Of a stretch of DNA of 64,000 nucleotides, positions 49,701 to 61,625 are shown one piece after another (position 1 is the stretch's first letter; each line of letters starts with the position of its first letter). The notes under the pieces are model-generated. The model did no database searches and was not told where the DNA came from. It saw only the letters and a list, made by a program, of their open reading frames with translations. The stretch comes from Stramenopiles sp. TOSAG23-3 (lineage: Eukaryota > Sar). The translations under genes and the position numbers were made by a program. The stretch spans positions 1 through 64,000 of the forward strand of contig LT642147.1 of NCBI GenBank assembly GCA_900128585.1, in the 5' to 3' direction.

Positions 49701-52700
49701 CAAGTATAGTTGCCGGAGAACTATGCCTCACAACCGTGACCTCGTCTGGGTCGCCACTATTATCAACTGAAGCAACTCTCATGATTTCGCCGTCGATTTG
49801 GATTACATCTCCTGCGCTGAACCTAGTTCCTTCGCCATCAGCGACATTAAACGTAGTCCCACTGGAGAGCGTACTCGAAACAACAGAAGCGAGCGCCACG
49901 GTAGCGATAGCCTCGTCTATCCTGGTCACCGCTAAGTTGTACGTCACTGCCGTGTTCGCTCGCGCGTTTGGTTGAAAGATATCGGGGGACGATTGCGTGT
50001 CCGTGCACACAATTGTCACTTCAGTGTTTGCGGCGATGGCGGTCATGGTGTTGCCGTTAGCATCCGTGCGCCCCGGAATTACCGTTAAAACTTTTCCTGT
50101 TGATCCTGAAACTGCAAATGTTGTTGAAGTCCCAAATACGGTCCCTCCTGCCGAGCTTGATTGACAGTACTGGGCGAGTGTGGTACTCGCATGGTCATCA
50201 CGAAACACTTGCGTGGCAAAGGTCGCCACAATAGAATCTTCGCCCACGGTGAATGGCCTTGCCGTTGTAAACGTAAGGGTAAGCTGCGTGGGGCGCAAGT
50301 GCTCCTTCAGGCTGCTCGTGCCCAGTTGCACCGTCGGTACCCCTGTCGTTTGGTATGCGAACGTTCCCATCGGGGAAAACACGGTGGCCTTGCTGGCAGT
50401 ATCCTGGTAATATGGTTTGCCAATGTTGGCAGTAGTCCCTGCGCGCGCACGGTACGTCACGACTGTGTTTGCCGCGGGGTTGGCGTTGTACATGGTAGCA
50501 GCTTCGCAAGCGATGGTGACGGTTGAATGTTTTGCGATTGCGCCGGCGGTGACTACTTCAAGCACCGATCCTTTCTGGTAGGCGTAAATGGGGTCTCCGG
50601 CAGCAATAGCGTCACTCGCGGTACTCCCCCTGGTTACCATTACTTGGTCTGCACTAGTAGAACTAGTACCATCAACCGCGTCAGTCGCTTGAACGACCGT
50701 CATGATTTCGCCGCGAATTTGGATGCGCATACCGGGTTGAAAAAGTGTTGCTTTGCCATTAGGAATGGAAAACGTAATATCAGTGGCAGCTGGGGTAAAA
50801 GCAGTTGTGACTGTGGTTAGCTGGGCCTGAAAGTAAATGGGGTCTCCGTTAGCAATAGTAGAGTCTTTTGGAGTTCCCCTGGTTACCGTGACTGTAGTTG
50901 AACCACCAGTTGACGTAACTGTCATGATTTCGCTTTTGATTTTGATACAGTAAACGAAGTCCCAGCTCCGGAGAGCGCATTAGTAACGACTGTCGTCTTT
51001 GCAGTGGTGAGGTAAATAGGGTCGGTGGCACCGGCGGCAAAACTTCCTGGCGTTGAATGCCGAGCTACCGCGACGGTTGTCACGGTACCATCTGACGTAA
51101 CTCTCATGAATTCGGTGCCGATTTTGATAACCCTACCTTCTGGGAAAAGCGCCACATCACCATTAGCAACATAGATCGAGGTCCCTGTATTACCACTGTC
51201 TGCGAAGTTATTACTGGCGGCCCCACCCCCATCCGCATTAGTTGTGGTTAGGGTAAAAAGCGCCACGGTAGCGATAGCCTCGTCTATCCGGTCCAACTTC
51301 ATCCCGCTCGACGTAAAGATGGACCCCGACGCAAAATTGGTGGTTCCACCAATTTTGCTGAGCGTGCTGCACCTGGTCGTTTCGACCTCCTCGTTCGCAA
51401 AGATCCCGTGGCTAAACTCGAACCGTATCCTGTCGTCCACGGCAAGTGCCGCCGGCGCAGTGAATTGCATCGTCAGCCTCGTCGGTTGCATTCTTTCGCC
51501 CGTCTTATCGATGCTTACGGTGGATAGTGCGGTGGACGTGAAGCCAGGCGTGGAAGGAGCGGACACGGCATAGTCAGCCCCTGCGTTGTTATCGGTATCG
51601 ATTCCAATCCCGAAAGTGAGCGAATTGTTAGCAGCAGGGTTCTTGGTGAATATGCCGTAGTGCTGGACCGTATCGCCGGAACTATGTGCGGCGAAGGCTC
51701 CAACTCCAAATAAGCTCGTCCTTGAAGCAACGGTCAATGTGTTGCCAGCCACGGTTGTGACCCGCATCACTTCATTGTTAATTCTGATGTATTTATTCAC
51801 AAGGCCGCTTCCCCCAAGGATACTAGCATCCGCTACTGGCACGGACACGTCCGTGGCGGCGTTGTTGTTGGCCACATTGGCCGTCAGGGTGGTAGTGGCG
51901 CTCCGGCGAAGATCGACGCAACGTATGAGGACTGTTGCGCCCTTGGCAATATTGTTCACCTTTGGCGTCACGGTCAAAACATTCCCGTTTCCGTTCACAC
52001 TGAAAATGGACGTGGCAGCCATCGTACTTCCTGCAGCCATGCTCTGTCTGCACATCGTGGAAATGTCGACAGTGGCGGTGGTATCGAATATTTTGCGAGA
52101 GAATGTGATGATTATGTCATGATTGGTGTGTGTTATTGCTTGAGGGGCTTTAAAGGTCACTTGCAAGTCCATCGGTGTCATTTCTTCCCTAGAATCATCA
52201 ATGGTAAGCTCGGACGCCGACAACGTCGTGTATGCTGGCATCGTCACGTCCCCAATTGCAGTCCCAGTTCCACCCGAAACAGTATCACCTGCTGCTCTTA
52301 ATTGGTATTTCACCAGGGTATTTGCCGCGGCATTCGGTTGGAAAATATTGCTTGACGCTCTGGTGTCCGTGCAAACAATCGTTACGTCAGAGTTCTTAGG
52401 AATGTCATCGGGAGTGGTCTTCGGAGTTATTGTCAATATTTGTCCCACACCAAAATTAGTAACCCCATTCCCAGTCACTTCAAACGTTGACGCGGCGTCA
52501 ATGGTGACCGTGCCCCCTGTCGCGGTTCTTATTGTGCTGCTTGCTTTACAGTACGTGTTGAGAACAGTATCGGCGTGGTCGAGGGAAAAAATTTTTGTGT
52601 TAAATTTTAGAACAATAGTGTGCGGGGCCGATTCATCGATAAGGGCCGGCGCGGTGAACGCAAGGGTCAGGGTTGTGGGGTTGAACCCCTCCCTCAATTC

Positions 52701-55700
52701 ATTCACTGTGACGGTCGACACCCGCGACACGTCGTACGTAGAAGGGTAGTTGGTGCTCGACGGGAGCCCGAGCGTGTAAGTCGGCAGCTTGGCAAAGTAC
52801 TGGTCTTTCGTGCCCATGTTGGCTTTGTCGAACTGGATGTTTGCACCACCAGTGTGGTACTTGCTAAGTTTGAACGTGTCAGCAGTTATCTCTTTCAAGT
52901 AGTACTTGCCAAGGTGTTCCAGCCCGCCGACTGGAGCACGGGACAGGGTGGTACCCGATGCCGACGTTTGCGTTTGCCCATCGTTTCCAGCATAGTATTG
53001 GACCACATCATTATTGTTATTGTTTGTCCAGCCATGACTTGCGCTGTAAAATATAACGTCGTTTGTCGGTATCACGGACGCCCCGACAGGCGGCGCGGTC
53101 GTTGGAAAACCCTCCGATGCGAGGTACGTCACGAGGCCCGCATTCGATTTCCCTGGTACAGTAGATGTAGAATCAGCAATGGTGTAAATTTTGTTTTCAA
53201 TTCGAACCTTTGAGCCGGCGCCGCCAATCTGGGAAGCGTCGGCAACTCTGAAAGCTTTGGTTGTTGCAGTCGGTGGAGGGACGACGACGGTGGTCCCTTT
53301 TCTGGGCAAAAACGTGACCCTCGAACCTAGAGCATGGTTGATTATCTCCTGCGTTCTCCCCGCAGTAATTCCATTTCTCACACACGTCAGGGCATTTGCA
53401 CTCACTGAAGTAACTAATATGATCTCAGATCCAATTTGAATGTATGCGTTCTTAGTGCTACTTGTAAAACCCAAAGCAGCCGCACTTTGGACATTGATGA
53501 CTCCATTTGAAGTACCCGACCCGCTGTTCGACCCGCCGCTGGCAGTTGTTACAGTCCCCACAATGGCAGGCTTCAAAGCCAATTCGGCCGGACGAAAATG
53601 CGTCGTCGGTGTCGTGTCGGTGCACACCATTTGAACCTTGGACCCTGCTGTCGACTGCTGGGAAGGGGTTGTAGTTAGCACAACGTTGGTAGAGACGACT
53701 GCTTTTACTTTCATGGCTGCCATGCTGTCGCACGTTTGAATCGGGGCAACACCGTTCCTATCTACGCCTAGGTTGTCGCACGTTTGCGTGTTCGACGCGA
53801 CAGTGCAGCTTGCTGCGGAGATTGGATTGCTCAACGGACTCCCCGCGGCATCGAACTGGTTTTGGCAGCACGCGCAATTCGCGGGGGTGGCAGAAGAAGA
53901 GGTAGTAGAACGGCTCTGGAGCCCCTTTCCGTCGCACTTTTCAAGTATATCGTTGTTGTAGCACACCTCGCCGGGCTTCAGGTCGGTCCCGATATTGGTT
54001 CGTGTCGTCGTACGCCCCGGGCACGTGCACTGCACGGCAGTGGTCGAGGTCCCCGTTATGGACGAGCAGGTCGTGAAATCGGCCACGTTGTACGCTGGCG
54101 ACACAAAATTGTCGCACGTCTGTGCGGTGGGCGAGCTTACGGCGAGCTTGCAGTTTCTCGGGTGGCCGCTGGTGGCCGTGGTCTTCTGGCAGCACGCGCA
54201 CGTTCCGCTGGTAACCTTCGCCCCGTCCCCGGCGCACTTGGCTATGAGCCCAGTCGCACCGCATACTTGGCCGGGCTGGATAGTGACACTTGTGGAGGTG
54301 CCTTGTACGGTGCACGTGCACGCGACTTCCGTCGTTTTCGTACCAATCGTGTTGACGCAGGCGGCCAGGTTCGCGGCCGTCCCAGGGTTCGTGCCCGTGC
54401 CGGTCGTTATGCACGTCTGGCCCGATTGTGCTATCGTGCAGAATGGAGAGTCGTAGTAGTTCGTGTCGGTAGAGCAGCACGCACACTTCGACGAAACCAC
54501 TTGCCCGCTCACGAACGTCCCGGCGTTGCACTTTTGCAGTCTCGTCGGCGTGGCTCCCACGGAGGCCGTGTGGCACACTTGGCCGGGAAGGAGCGTCGTG
54601 TCGCCGCACTTGCACTCGACCGGCGTCTCCTTCGACCCATCGACGGCCTCGCAAGTGGTGAACGCGTCCTTCTTTCCCTTGGTGGTGCACGTATCGTCCT
54701 TCGTCGCGGGCTGGCAGGCCGTCTTGTCCTTGTTGCAGCACGCGCAGTCCGTGTTCCACCGGCGTCCCGCGCCGTCCCACGAAGCCGGAGGGCCGGCCGT
54801 GTACCCGCAAGGGGGAAGCTTGGTGAGGTCGCCGTTGTCCAAGTTGCACACGGACCCCGAGGACACCTCCACGGTCCCGCACTGGCAATCTTTGGTCGAT
54901 TCTCTCTGTCCGTTGGTTGACTCGCACGCCGCGTAGTCCGACACCTGGCCGTTCAGGCACACCTGGCTGTTGCTCGTGAGTTCGCAGACCTGTCCGCTCG
55001 CATCGCAGCAGCTGCAGCCTTTCCCCTCGGGGCCACGCTCTCCGTTTCCGGCGCACTTGGCTATGCTGAAGACTTGCTGCGCGGGGGTCAAATTGCAGAC
55101 TTGGCCCGCGTTGATCTGCTTGGGCCCGCACTGGCAGGCGCTGGTCTCCTTCTGTACGCCGGCGGTATCGGCGCACGCGTTCACCGATTGGCTCGACGGG
55201 GTATTCGCCGGGCTATCGGTGCTGGCACTGACCACGCACGTCCTCCCTGCCAGAACGTCCGTGCACACCCCCGCGGTGCTGCTTGAAAGGTCCGAACAGC
55301 ACGCGCAAAACTGCGTTGCAACCGACCCTGCGGTGCATCGCGGAAGGTTCGTGTTGGAGCGACGACGATGGTTGCAGACCTCGCCCGGACCGATTTCAAG
55401 GGTTCCGCACAAGCACGATTTCGTGGTCCGTTGCTGCCCGTTTTCGCTGCCGCACGTAGCAATGGTGGACACTGGCGTTGATGACGTCGTGATGTCCGAT
55501 GCGAGGGTGTTGACGCCAGTTACGTAGCAGATTTGCCCCACCTGCGCTACGGCGCACTGGTTGGCCTGGGAGGCAGTGCTGGGCAGGCAGCAGGCGCACC
55601 TTTCCGACGTCCTGGTACCGTCGGGGCTCCCGCGGACTCCGTTCGCATTCTTGCACTCCGGGTATACCGTTCCCGATATGCACACGTCGCCCGGGGATAT

Positions 55701-58700
55701 CCCGGTCGCACCGCACGAGCAGGCAACTGCGGCCTTGTGAGGGGTGGAAGCGCACGCCGCGTACGGGGCTGTCTGGCCATTGTTTCGGCACGTCATCAGG
55801 TTTTGGGCAAAGTTGCAGGCACCTGTGGAAGCGGCGCAAACGCCGTTGACAAGCGCAGAATCACAAGCGCAGCACGCACAAGTCCCCTGGACTTGTTTCC
55901 CACCGCCGTTACCGGGCATGTTCCCGCAAACGAACTGCACCTCGTTGTTTATGCATACCCTCCCAGACGTCATTTCCACGCCGTTGCATGTGCACGCGCG
56001 TAGCTGCACAGCAGTCAAAGAGCACGAAGCAGAGGCTAAGGTCGGAGTATTGTGCTGGGTCCCCGATTCTGAGGTAAGACACGTTTCGCCCGGTTTCAGC
56101 GCGCGGCAGAGCCCGTTGTTTCGAGTTTGGCAGCACGCACACCTGTGGGTGACTTTCTTGCCCCCCTCGACACACTTTTCAAGCTTCTGCGTGTCGCCAT
56201 CTACAGTCGCGCACACGCTTCCGGGGTTGATGATCGAAATCCCGCATTGGCAGGCTGTGAAAGTGAGGACATTGTACGGTTAGTGTGTGGAGTGTTGGGA
56301 GGCATTTGGGCAATGATAAAAAAAATACTTACCCTCCGTGACCTTTCTACCAGGTAGCCAATTGGCTGAATTGGAATCCAACCCAGTGATTTCTATCCGA
56401 TCGCGTGGATTTGTTGTACCAGATGGGCATGCGGCAACTGTTTTTTTAATCAACACAGTACCAGATGCTTCGGCGCTGGTACAGACATCCCCGGGCACGG
56501 CGATCCTGCACAACAGTCTGTCTCTTCCGCCTGAGACTGCAGCGTTTAGACTCGTCGCCAAAATGCCAGGTAGCTCGCAGCAAGCGCAAGCCTTGTTTTC
56601 CACCTTCTTCCCCTTCCCCCACCCCGGGTAGTGCTGGCAGATGTCGATGATTTTGTTCGGGTCGTTGTCGTGGTTGCACACTTGCCCCGCTTTGATCAAT
56701 GTGTTCCCGCAATTGCAATCCACCGCCGCCCGGCCCGTTCCGTCCGTGACAACGCACGTTGTCACTGCTGCTACCGCCGGGGTCCCGGACGCGCTAAACG
56801 TACACGTCTTTGTGCTGTCGGCGTACGAGCAGGTCGTCCCGCCGTCCCTGCAGCACGCGCACCCTTCGGGCGGCGCCTGGGCCCCCGTGAGCCACAAGTA
56901 CGGGTGGGCCCCGGCGGTGGCTGAGGATGTTGCTCGACAGTCCGTCAGACTCCCCTTGTTGCTCGTGACGTCCACAAGCGTGCTCCCTGCCGTCGCTTGG
57001 TTGTAGCATCGCCCTTTGCATTGATCAAGGACCAAGTACCCCAATTGGTTGTTGTAGTTGCACACTTGGCCCGGGACCAGGGCAACGTCTCCGCACAAAC
57101 ACTGCACTTTGGTGGCCGCGGTACCCACCATGTTAAGGCACTGGGCCAACGGCGTTACGACCCCGTCGCGGCACATCTGAAGGTTGGTTGCGAGCGTGCA
57201 CGCGCCCGTGCCGGCCTTGCAGCAGCTGCATTGTTCGGTCGAGCTCATAACGGTTGGTTGGCCGTTTGGGGCCTGCTTGAATCCCCTGTACCCTTGGCCA
57301 AAGCAGTGCTCCACTGTTTGCGATGCGGTCATCGAGTTGCAGTACTCCCCGGGCTGAAGCGGTACCCCGCCGCAAAGGCAGGCGATCATGGAGGGCGACG
57401 CCCCGTTGGTTATGCCGCACACTCCGTAATCGGCCACGGCGCCGCTACTTGCGCAAGTTTGTCCCTTAGAAGCCACTTTGCAGGTCCTAGTGGCGGCGTT
57501 GCAGCACGCCTGGTGTGGTGTTGGGTCGGTGAAGTGTTAGGCGAAGCGAACGAAAAATGGGGTGAAGAAGAGAGAAGTTGAAGAAAACTTACGCATTTGC
57601 TTGTCGTCTGCAGGCCGGCGCCGTAGCATATGTTTATCGGTTTGTTCGGCGTCAGGCCGTCGTAGCAGACTTCGCCGGCAGATATTGTTGTCGCCGTGCC
57701 GCAGAGGCACGGGACGGCGGTCGCCTTTGTCCCGTCGGAGGCCTCGCACGCTGCAAGAGGGACGGCTGTCCCCTCCACGTTGCACGTGTCTCCCGCGTTC
57801 GCGACCATGCACACGCCGGATACGGAGCAGCACGCGCACTTGGCGGAGACTGCCCCTGTGGTGCTGACCGCGCACTGTTGGATGGCCTTGTCCGGCCAGA
57901 CGGAGTGGTAGCATATTTTCCCTGCTTTCATCGGCAAAGTGCCGCACTTGCAGTCGACGGTCGAAATCTTCGTCCCAGTCGTGTCCTGGCAGACTCCGTA
58001 AGTCGCCTTGGAACCGCTGCTTAGGCATGTATCGTCGTTGGAGGCTACCGCGCAGGCCGTCCCTTGAGGGTTGCAACATGCACAGCGGGCACTAGTCTTT
58101 GCCCCGCCCCCTTGGCACTCCGACAGGACCTTGTTCGGATTGTTGCCGTTGTCGCAGATGTCCCCGGTGTTTATCGCCAGCTGCCCGCACATGCAATCCC
58201 TGGTGGTCTTGGAAGTGCCGGAAGAGCTCGCGCAGTTCCCGTACGCCTGCAGTTTCGAATTGCTATTCAGCATTGGCAAACAGGTCTGGGCGTCGGTACT
58301 AGAACTGGAACTAGTGGAAATCTCGCACGGCTGCCCCCCTGTCCACGTGTTTCCACCACTCTCGCATTCTGCGCGGGTCGTCTTGGATGGGTCCGAGCAC
58401 GCGGGGGCGCAGCAAGCGCATCTGGCAGTGATTCGTTTCCCCCCTCCCGCGCACTTTGACATTTTCTTCGGGGCCACCTCGGTAGGTGGTCCGGAGTTAT
58501 AGTTTTCCACGTAGCAGACATCGTCAACGGAGATGCTCACGGGAGATCCCGAGGCAGGGTTTGCCGCCGCGCACTGGCACTCGATCGTAGACATGGGGCC
58601 CGAGACCTGGGGGCAGGCCACAGTCTTGATCCGTTTGTAGTTGTACGCGTACACGTTGGTCCCCGGGGAGGCCGTTTCACAGGTCTCCCCGGCCGCGGTG

Positions 58701-59540
58701 GTGGCACAGTCGTTGCCATCACTAAGGCAACAGGCGCAACGGCTCGACTCTGCCAGTCCGTAACGGGTGCACTTGGCAATTCTGCTGTTTGGCGAGTAGT
58801 CGTGGTTGCAGACTTCGCCCGGTGCGATTTCGGTGGTTCCACACAGGCACGAAACGGTGGTCTGCGCAGAAGCCATGGTGTTGACGCAGGCAGTCAGCGC
58901 AGTGACGGTGCCATCGTTACTGCAAACCTGATTTCGCTTTGCAGGCGTGCAGGATCCGCTTCCAGAGGACGGGCAGCACTACAAGTCGAGGAAGGGAGAC
59001 GATCGATCGTGTTAGTCGCGGAGCAGAGGGGGAGAGAAAGACAACGTTGATCGGGAGTACTTACGGTACAGTCCTGGGAGGCTTTTTTGCCCCCGCCCGC
59101 GCACGGCTTGAGGACTATATCGCTCAGCTGGCAGACCTCGCCAATGCCAACGATTGAATCGGCGCACCGGCCTAAGTAGAAGAAAGGGTAATTTTGTTGT
59201 CGCGAAGGGACGATGAAAATTGTTAGCACAAGGGCAAAAGGTTGGTCGGCAAAAGAAGGGTGCGAGGGGCGGGCGGCTGGCTCTACTTACAGGGCTGCGA
59301 AGCGGCGCGCGTGCCGTCCACGTTCGTGCAGGCGCTGGGGTCCAAGCACATGGTCGCGGATGCAACGGCAAGGGCCCGTTCTTTATGTTCCATTTTTGCC
59401 AGAAAATCCACCCCACGGAGTTGCCGGAAACTGTGGGGGTACGCTGGCGACCTTTGCAGGCCGTGGAGCTGCTGCGCCTTCTGCGCGCTAGCGCACACGA
59501 GAAGGGCGCACGCCAGCAGCGTGCGCAGCGTTTGGGACAT
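46731..59540 (-). CDS. Giant cysteine-rich type I membrane protein (C-x-C-C repeats), five exons
   Basis: Exons: 59540-59291, 59171-59065, 58978-57593, 57509-56333 and 56254-46731, about 4,150 residues if two frame breaks are bridged. A signal peptide (LLACALLVCASAQ) starts it. At least 18 modules of about 60-75 residues follow, each reading roughly C-x-C-G ... G-x-V-C ... C-A-C-C ... T-C ... C. Then come about 1,100 residues of beta-rich repeats of two kinds, one more degenerate and four clear C-x-C-C modules, one membrane helix (WLIIVAIVILIGLVCFGLFF) and a cytosolic tail of about 155 residues with a short coiled coil and a Lys-rich end. It is probably a cell-surface or cell-cover adhesin; partner unknown. 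Frame changes near 50945 and 49615 cancel each other. If real, the first would end the protein after about 2,750 residues without its anchor. Confidence 0.8.
49500..51030 (-). repeat. About 1.33-kb tandem duplication inside the giant gene
   Basis: A stretch of roughly 195 bp at 49501-49695 recurs nearly identically at 50834-51030, about 1,333 bp apart. The flanking beta-rich modules correspond at protein level (RIDEAIATVAL ... DPI(Y/L)LTTAKTTVVTN). The junction copies are far more alike than the rest of the units, which points to recent duplication or gene conversion. Confidence 0.75.
56255..56332 (-). other. Intron 4 of the giant gene
   Basis: A 78-bp phase-1 intron with donor GGAGG|GTAAGT and acceptor TTTCACAG|CCTGCC. 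Removal restores the regular C-x-C-G start of the next module (EACQCGISII). Confidence 0.88.
57510..57592 (-). other. Intron 3 of the giant gene
   Basis: An 83-bp phase-0 intron with donor AAATGC|GTAAGT and acceptor CACACCAG|GCGTGC. Removal restores SKC-ACC, a regular C-A-C-C core. Confidence 0.88.
58979..59064 (-). other. Intron 2 of the giant gene
   Basis: An 86-bp phase-0 intron with donor GTACC|GTAAGT and acceptor TTGTAG|TGCTGCCC. Removal restores the C-T-C-C core of the first module. Confidence 0.85.
59172..59290 (-). other. Intron 1 of the giant gene
   Basis: A 119-bp phase-1 intron with minus-strand donor CCCT|GTAAGT and acceptor CTTAG|GCCGG. Removal restores the module reading SQPC-RCADSIVGIGEVC. 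Confidence 0.85.
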
Positions 59541-61625
59541 TGGTCTTTGTCTTGCTTTGTTGTTCTTTCTTTTGCAGTATTGTTTGAATAGTGCAAATTA
59601 TGCAAATTTAGTGTGCAGTCGGCAGGATTTGCTCTTTAAAATAACGCGCCGTTTCATTCACGAAAGTAACAGCGTGGGAACGCAGCAACATCATGGTTGC
59701 GGAAGCTGCCCAAAAAGCTCGGCTTACGTGCAGCATATCATCGGTACCGGGCACTTTGTTGTTGTTCTTCTTCTTTGTGAGCAGCTGCTGGTGCCGGCAC
59801 AATAAAAAAATAATTAAACCACCACCATCCTGTTGTCCTGCTATCGGTAGTTTACTCGTTGGTTCTACTTCCATATCTATAGCTCCTGTTCTGTGGGTGT
59901 TGTTTGGGTGGTGAGTGGGCGGCGTGAGCTCGAGAAAGTTTCCTGTTACAGGCGCATAGGCAGAACATTAACGTGTAAAAAGATTATCCAAAACCGACGG
60001 ACCGCAACAACAAAAAGATCGAAATTTTGGATTCGAGAACCATTATTTTGTACCTTAACATGGAGAAGCAACCGGGAGAGCTCTTCTGAGAATATAGTAA
60101 TTGTAAATAAACTAGACGAGCGACGACACCAATGTATCATTAAGGATAATTGTTCAAATAGGAGAGAATCACTGGACGAACCATTTCGAACGGATTAAAA
60201 AAAACTCAGCAGAGACTCCTCTCCCTCCCCTTTCCTATTTTCTTGCAGTTTTAGTTTTCTTCAATGGTATGGAAGCAGCAGCCGGGACAACTCCTCGCTT
60301 GGGTTCCGAGAGATTTGACATATTTCCCAACACTGTTCCGATGTATATAACCAACTGGTTCGTTTGGGTTCGAAGGTTCAAAAGTTTGGTTTTGCAGAAG
60401 TATACACAGTTGCATAGTTGTCTTGCGATGCCCCCCTATGGAGCAAAAATCGACGAAAATTTTGCCAGTCATTTGTTTTTTTTTTGTGGAGAGGAAACGC
60501 ACGCAAAAGAAAGGATGATTCTGCTTCGAGCTTCGAGGAACAATAATAAGTAGGAGGAACACTGAACAAAACGCTTGCCGGTAAACTTACACGCCACTTC
60601 TTTGATTCTTTTGATGCATAAGAAGAAATACCGTCCCCTCACCATTAAATTGTTTTTCTGATTAGTCTAACATTAACATGGAAGGGGGAATCGTATATAG
60701 TTTATTTACTCCGGAGACCACGCACAGCAATGGTGTAATTTACAAAGACATAACAGCTGCGCTAGAGTCCATATCACAATAGTATACATTGAACAGTATG
60801 GGATATATAGATAGGTTACAGAATGGCACTTTTACCTGCCAAAAAGTGGTGTTATTTTTTAAATAAATAAAAAACATTGAAGTAAGAAATAATTGTATAC
60901 TCGATGACATAATCGTCCTATAATATAATTAAATTTGAATTATTCTATAGTCTGTCTACCTTTTATGAAACAAAGCAGTACACAAGTTGAATAATTATTC
61001 AGACAAACAACATAGAGGAAGGAGGGCAGAGAGAGAGAGAGCAGGATACCATTTGTTTTTAGAGGTCCTTAATATAAATTAATATGTCACTATAATATGT
61101 ACGACGTAAGGGAAATAGGTCTTCTCTAATACCCTACTTTCTGTAATCCTCACCTTCACCTATCTAAAGACAATGACATTATGTATTAATAAAGAAAGAG
61201 AAAACCTTAAAATCAAAATAAAGAAGAAGAAGAATTGTACAATGGTGTGATACCGTATCTCTCAACAACAAAAAAATCCGCGAAGAAGAAGAAGAAGAAG
61301 AAGAAAGAAGAAGAAGAAAGAAGAAGAAGAAGAAAGAAGAAGAAAGAAGAAGAAGAAAGAAAGAAGAAGTTTAAGTTTAAGTTTATATAGTATTAATAAT
61401 TAAAATCAGGAAGTGGTGTGTGTGCAACCTTCATGCAATGTTCTTCTCTATTTTTTGGGTACCCATATATAATTTTGTTCGATAGGATACTACTCGGCAG
61501 CCCTATCCGTGTTCGTCTGACATCATCATCGGCGATTTTGTTTGTTGTGGGGGCTTCGTATTTTCTTTCCACGATTGATTAAAAAAGAAAAGAACGAGGG
61601 CAGAACTATTCGATACAAGCTGGCC
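59541..61625. other. Long divergent spacer, about 2 kb
   Basis: Lies between the giant gene (minus) and the GST gene (plus). It is mostly AT-rich with a purine microsatellite at 61281-61370. Small open frames (for example 60269-60553) show no domain or coding bias. No RNA gene was recognised. Confidence 0.5.
61281..61370. repeat. GAA/GAAA microsatellite
   Basis: A plus-strand purine tract of about 90 bp made of AAG and AAAG units, about 255 bp upstream of the GST start. Confidence 0.93.

Noticed and set aside
49589-50950. A 1.3-kb intron joining the two frame breaks of the giant gene
   Set aside because: A GT is present at the first site, but no AG at the second restores the frame or the module, and the segment itself encodes regular modules.
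60251-60562. Overlapping small frames on both strands in the 2-kb spacer
   Set aside because: Neither shows coding bias, a domain or splice context; left as unsupported.
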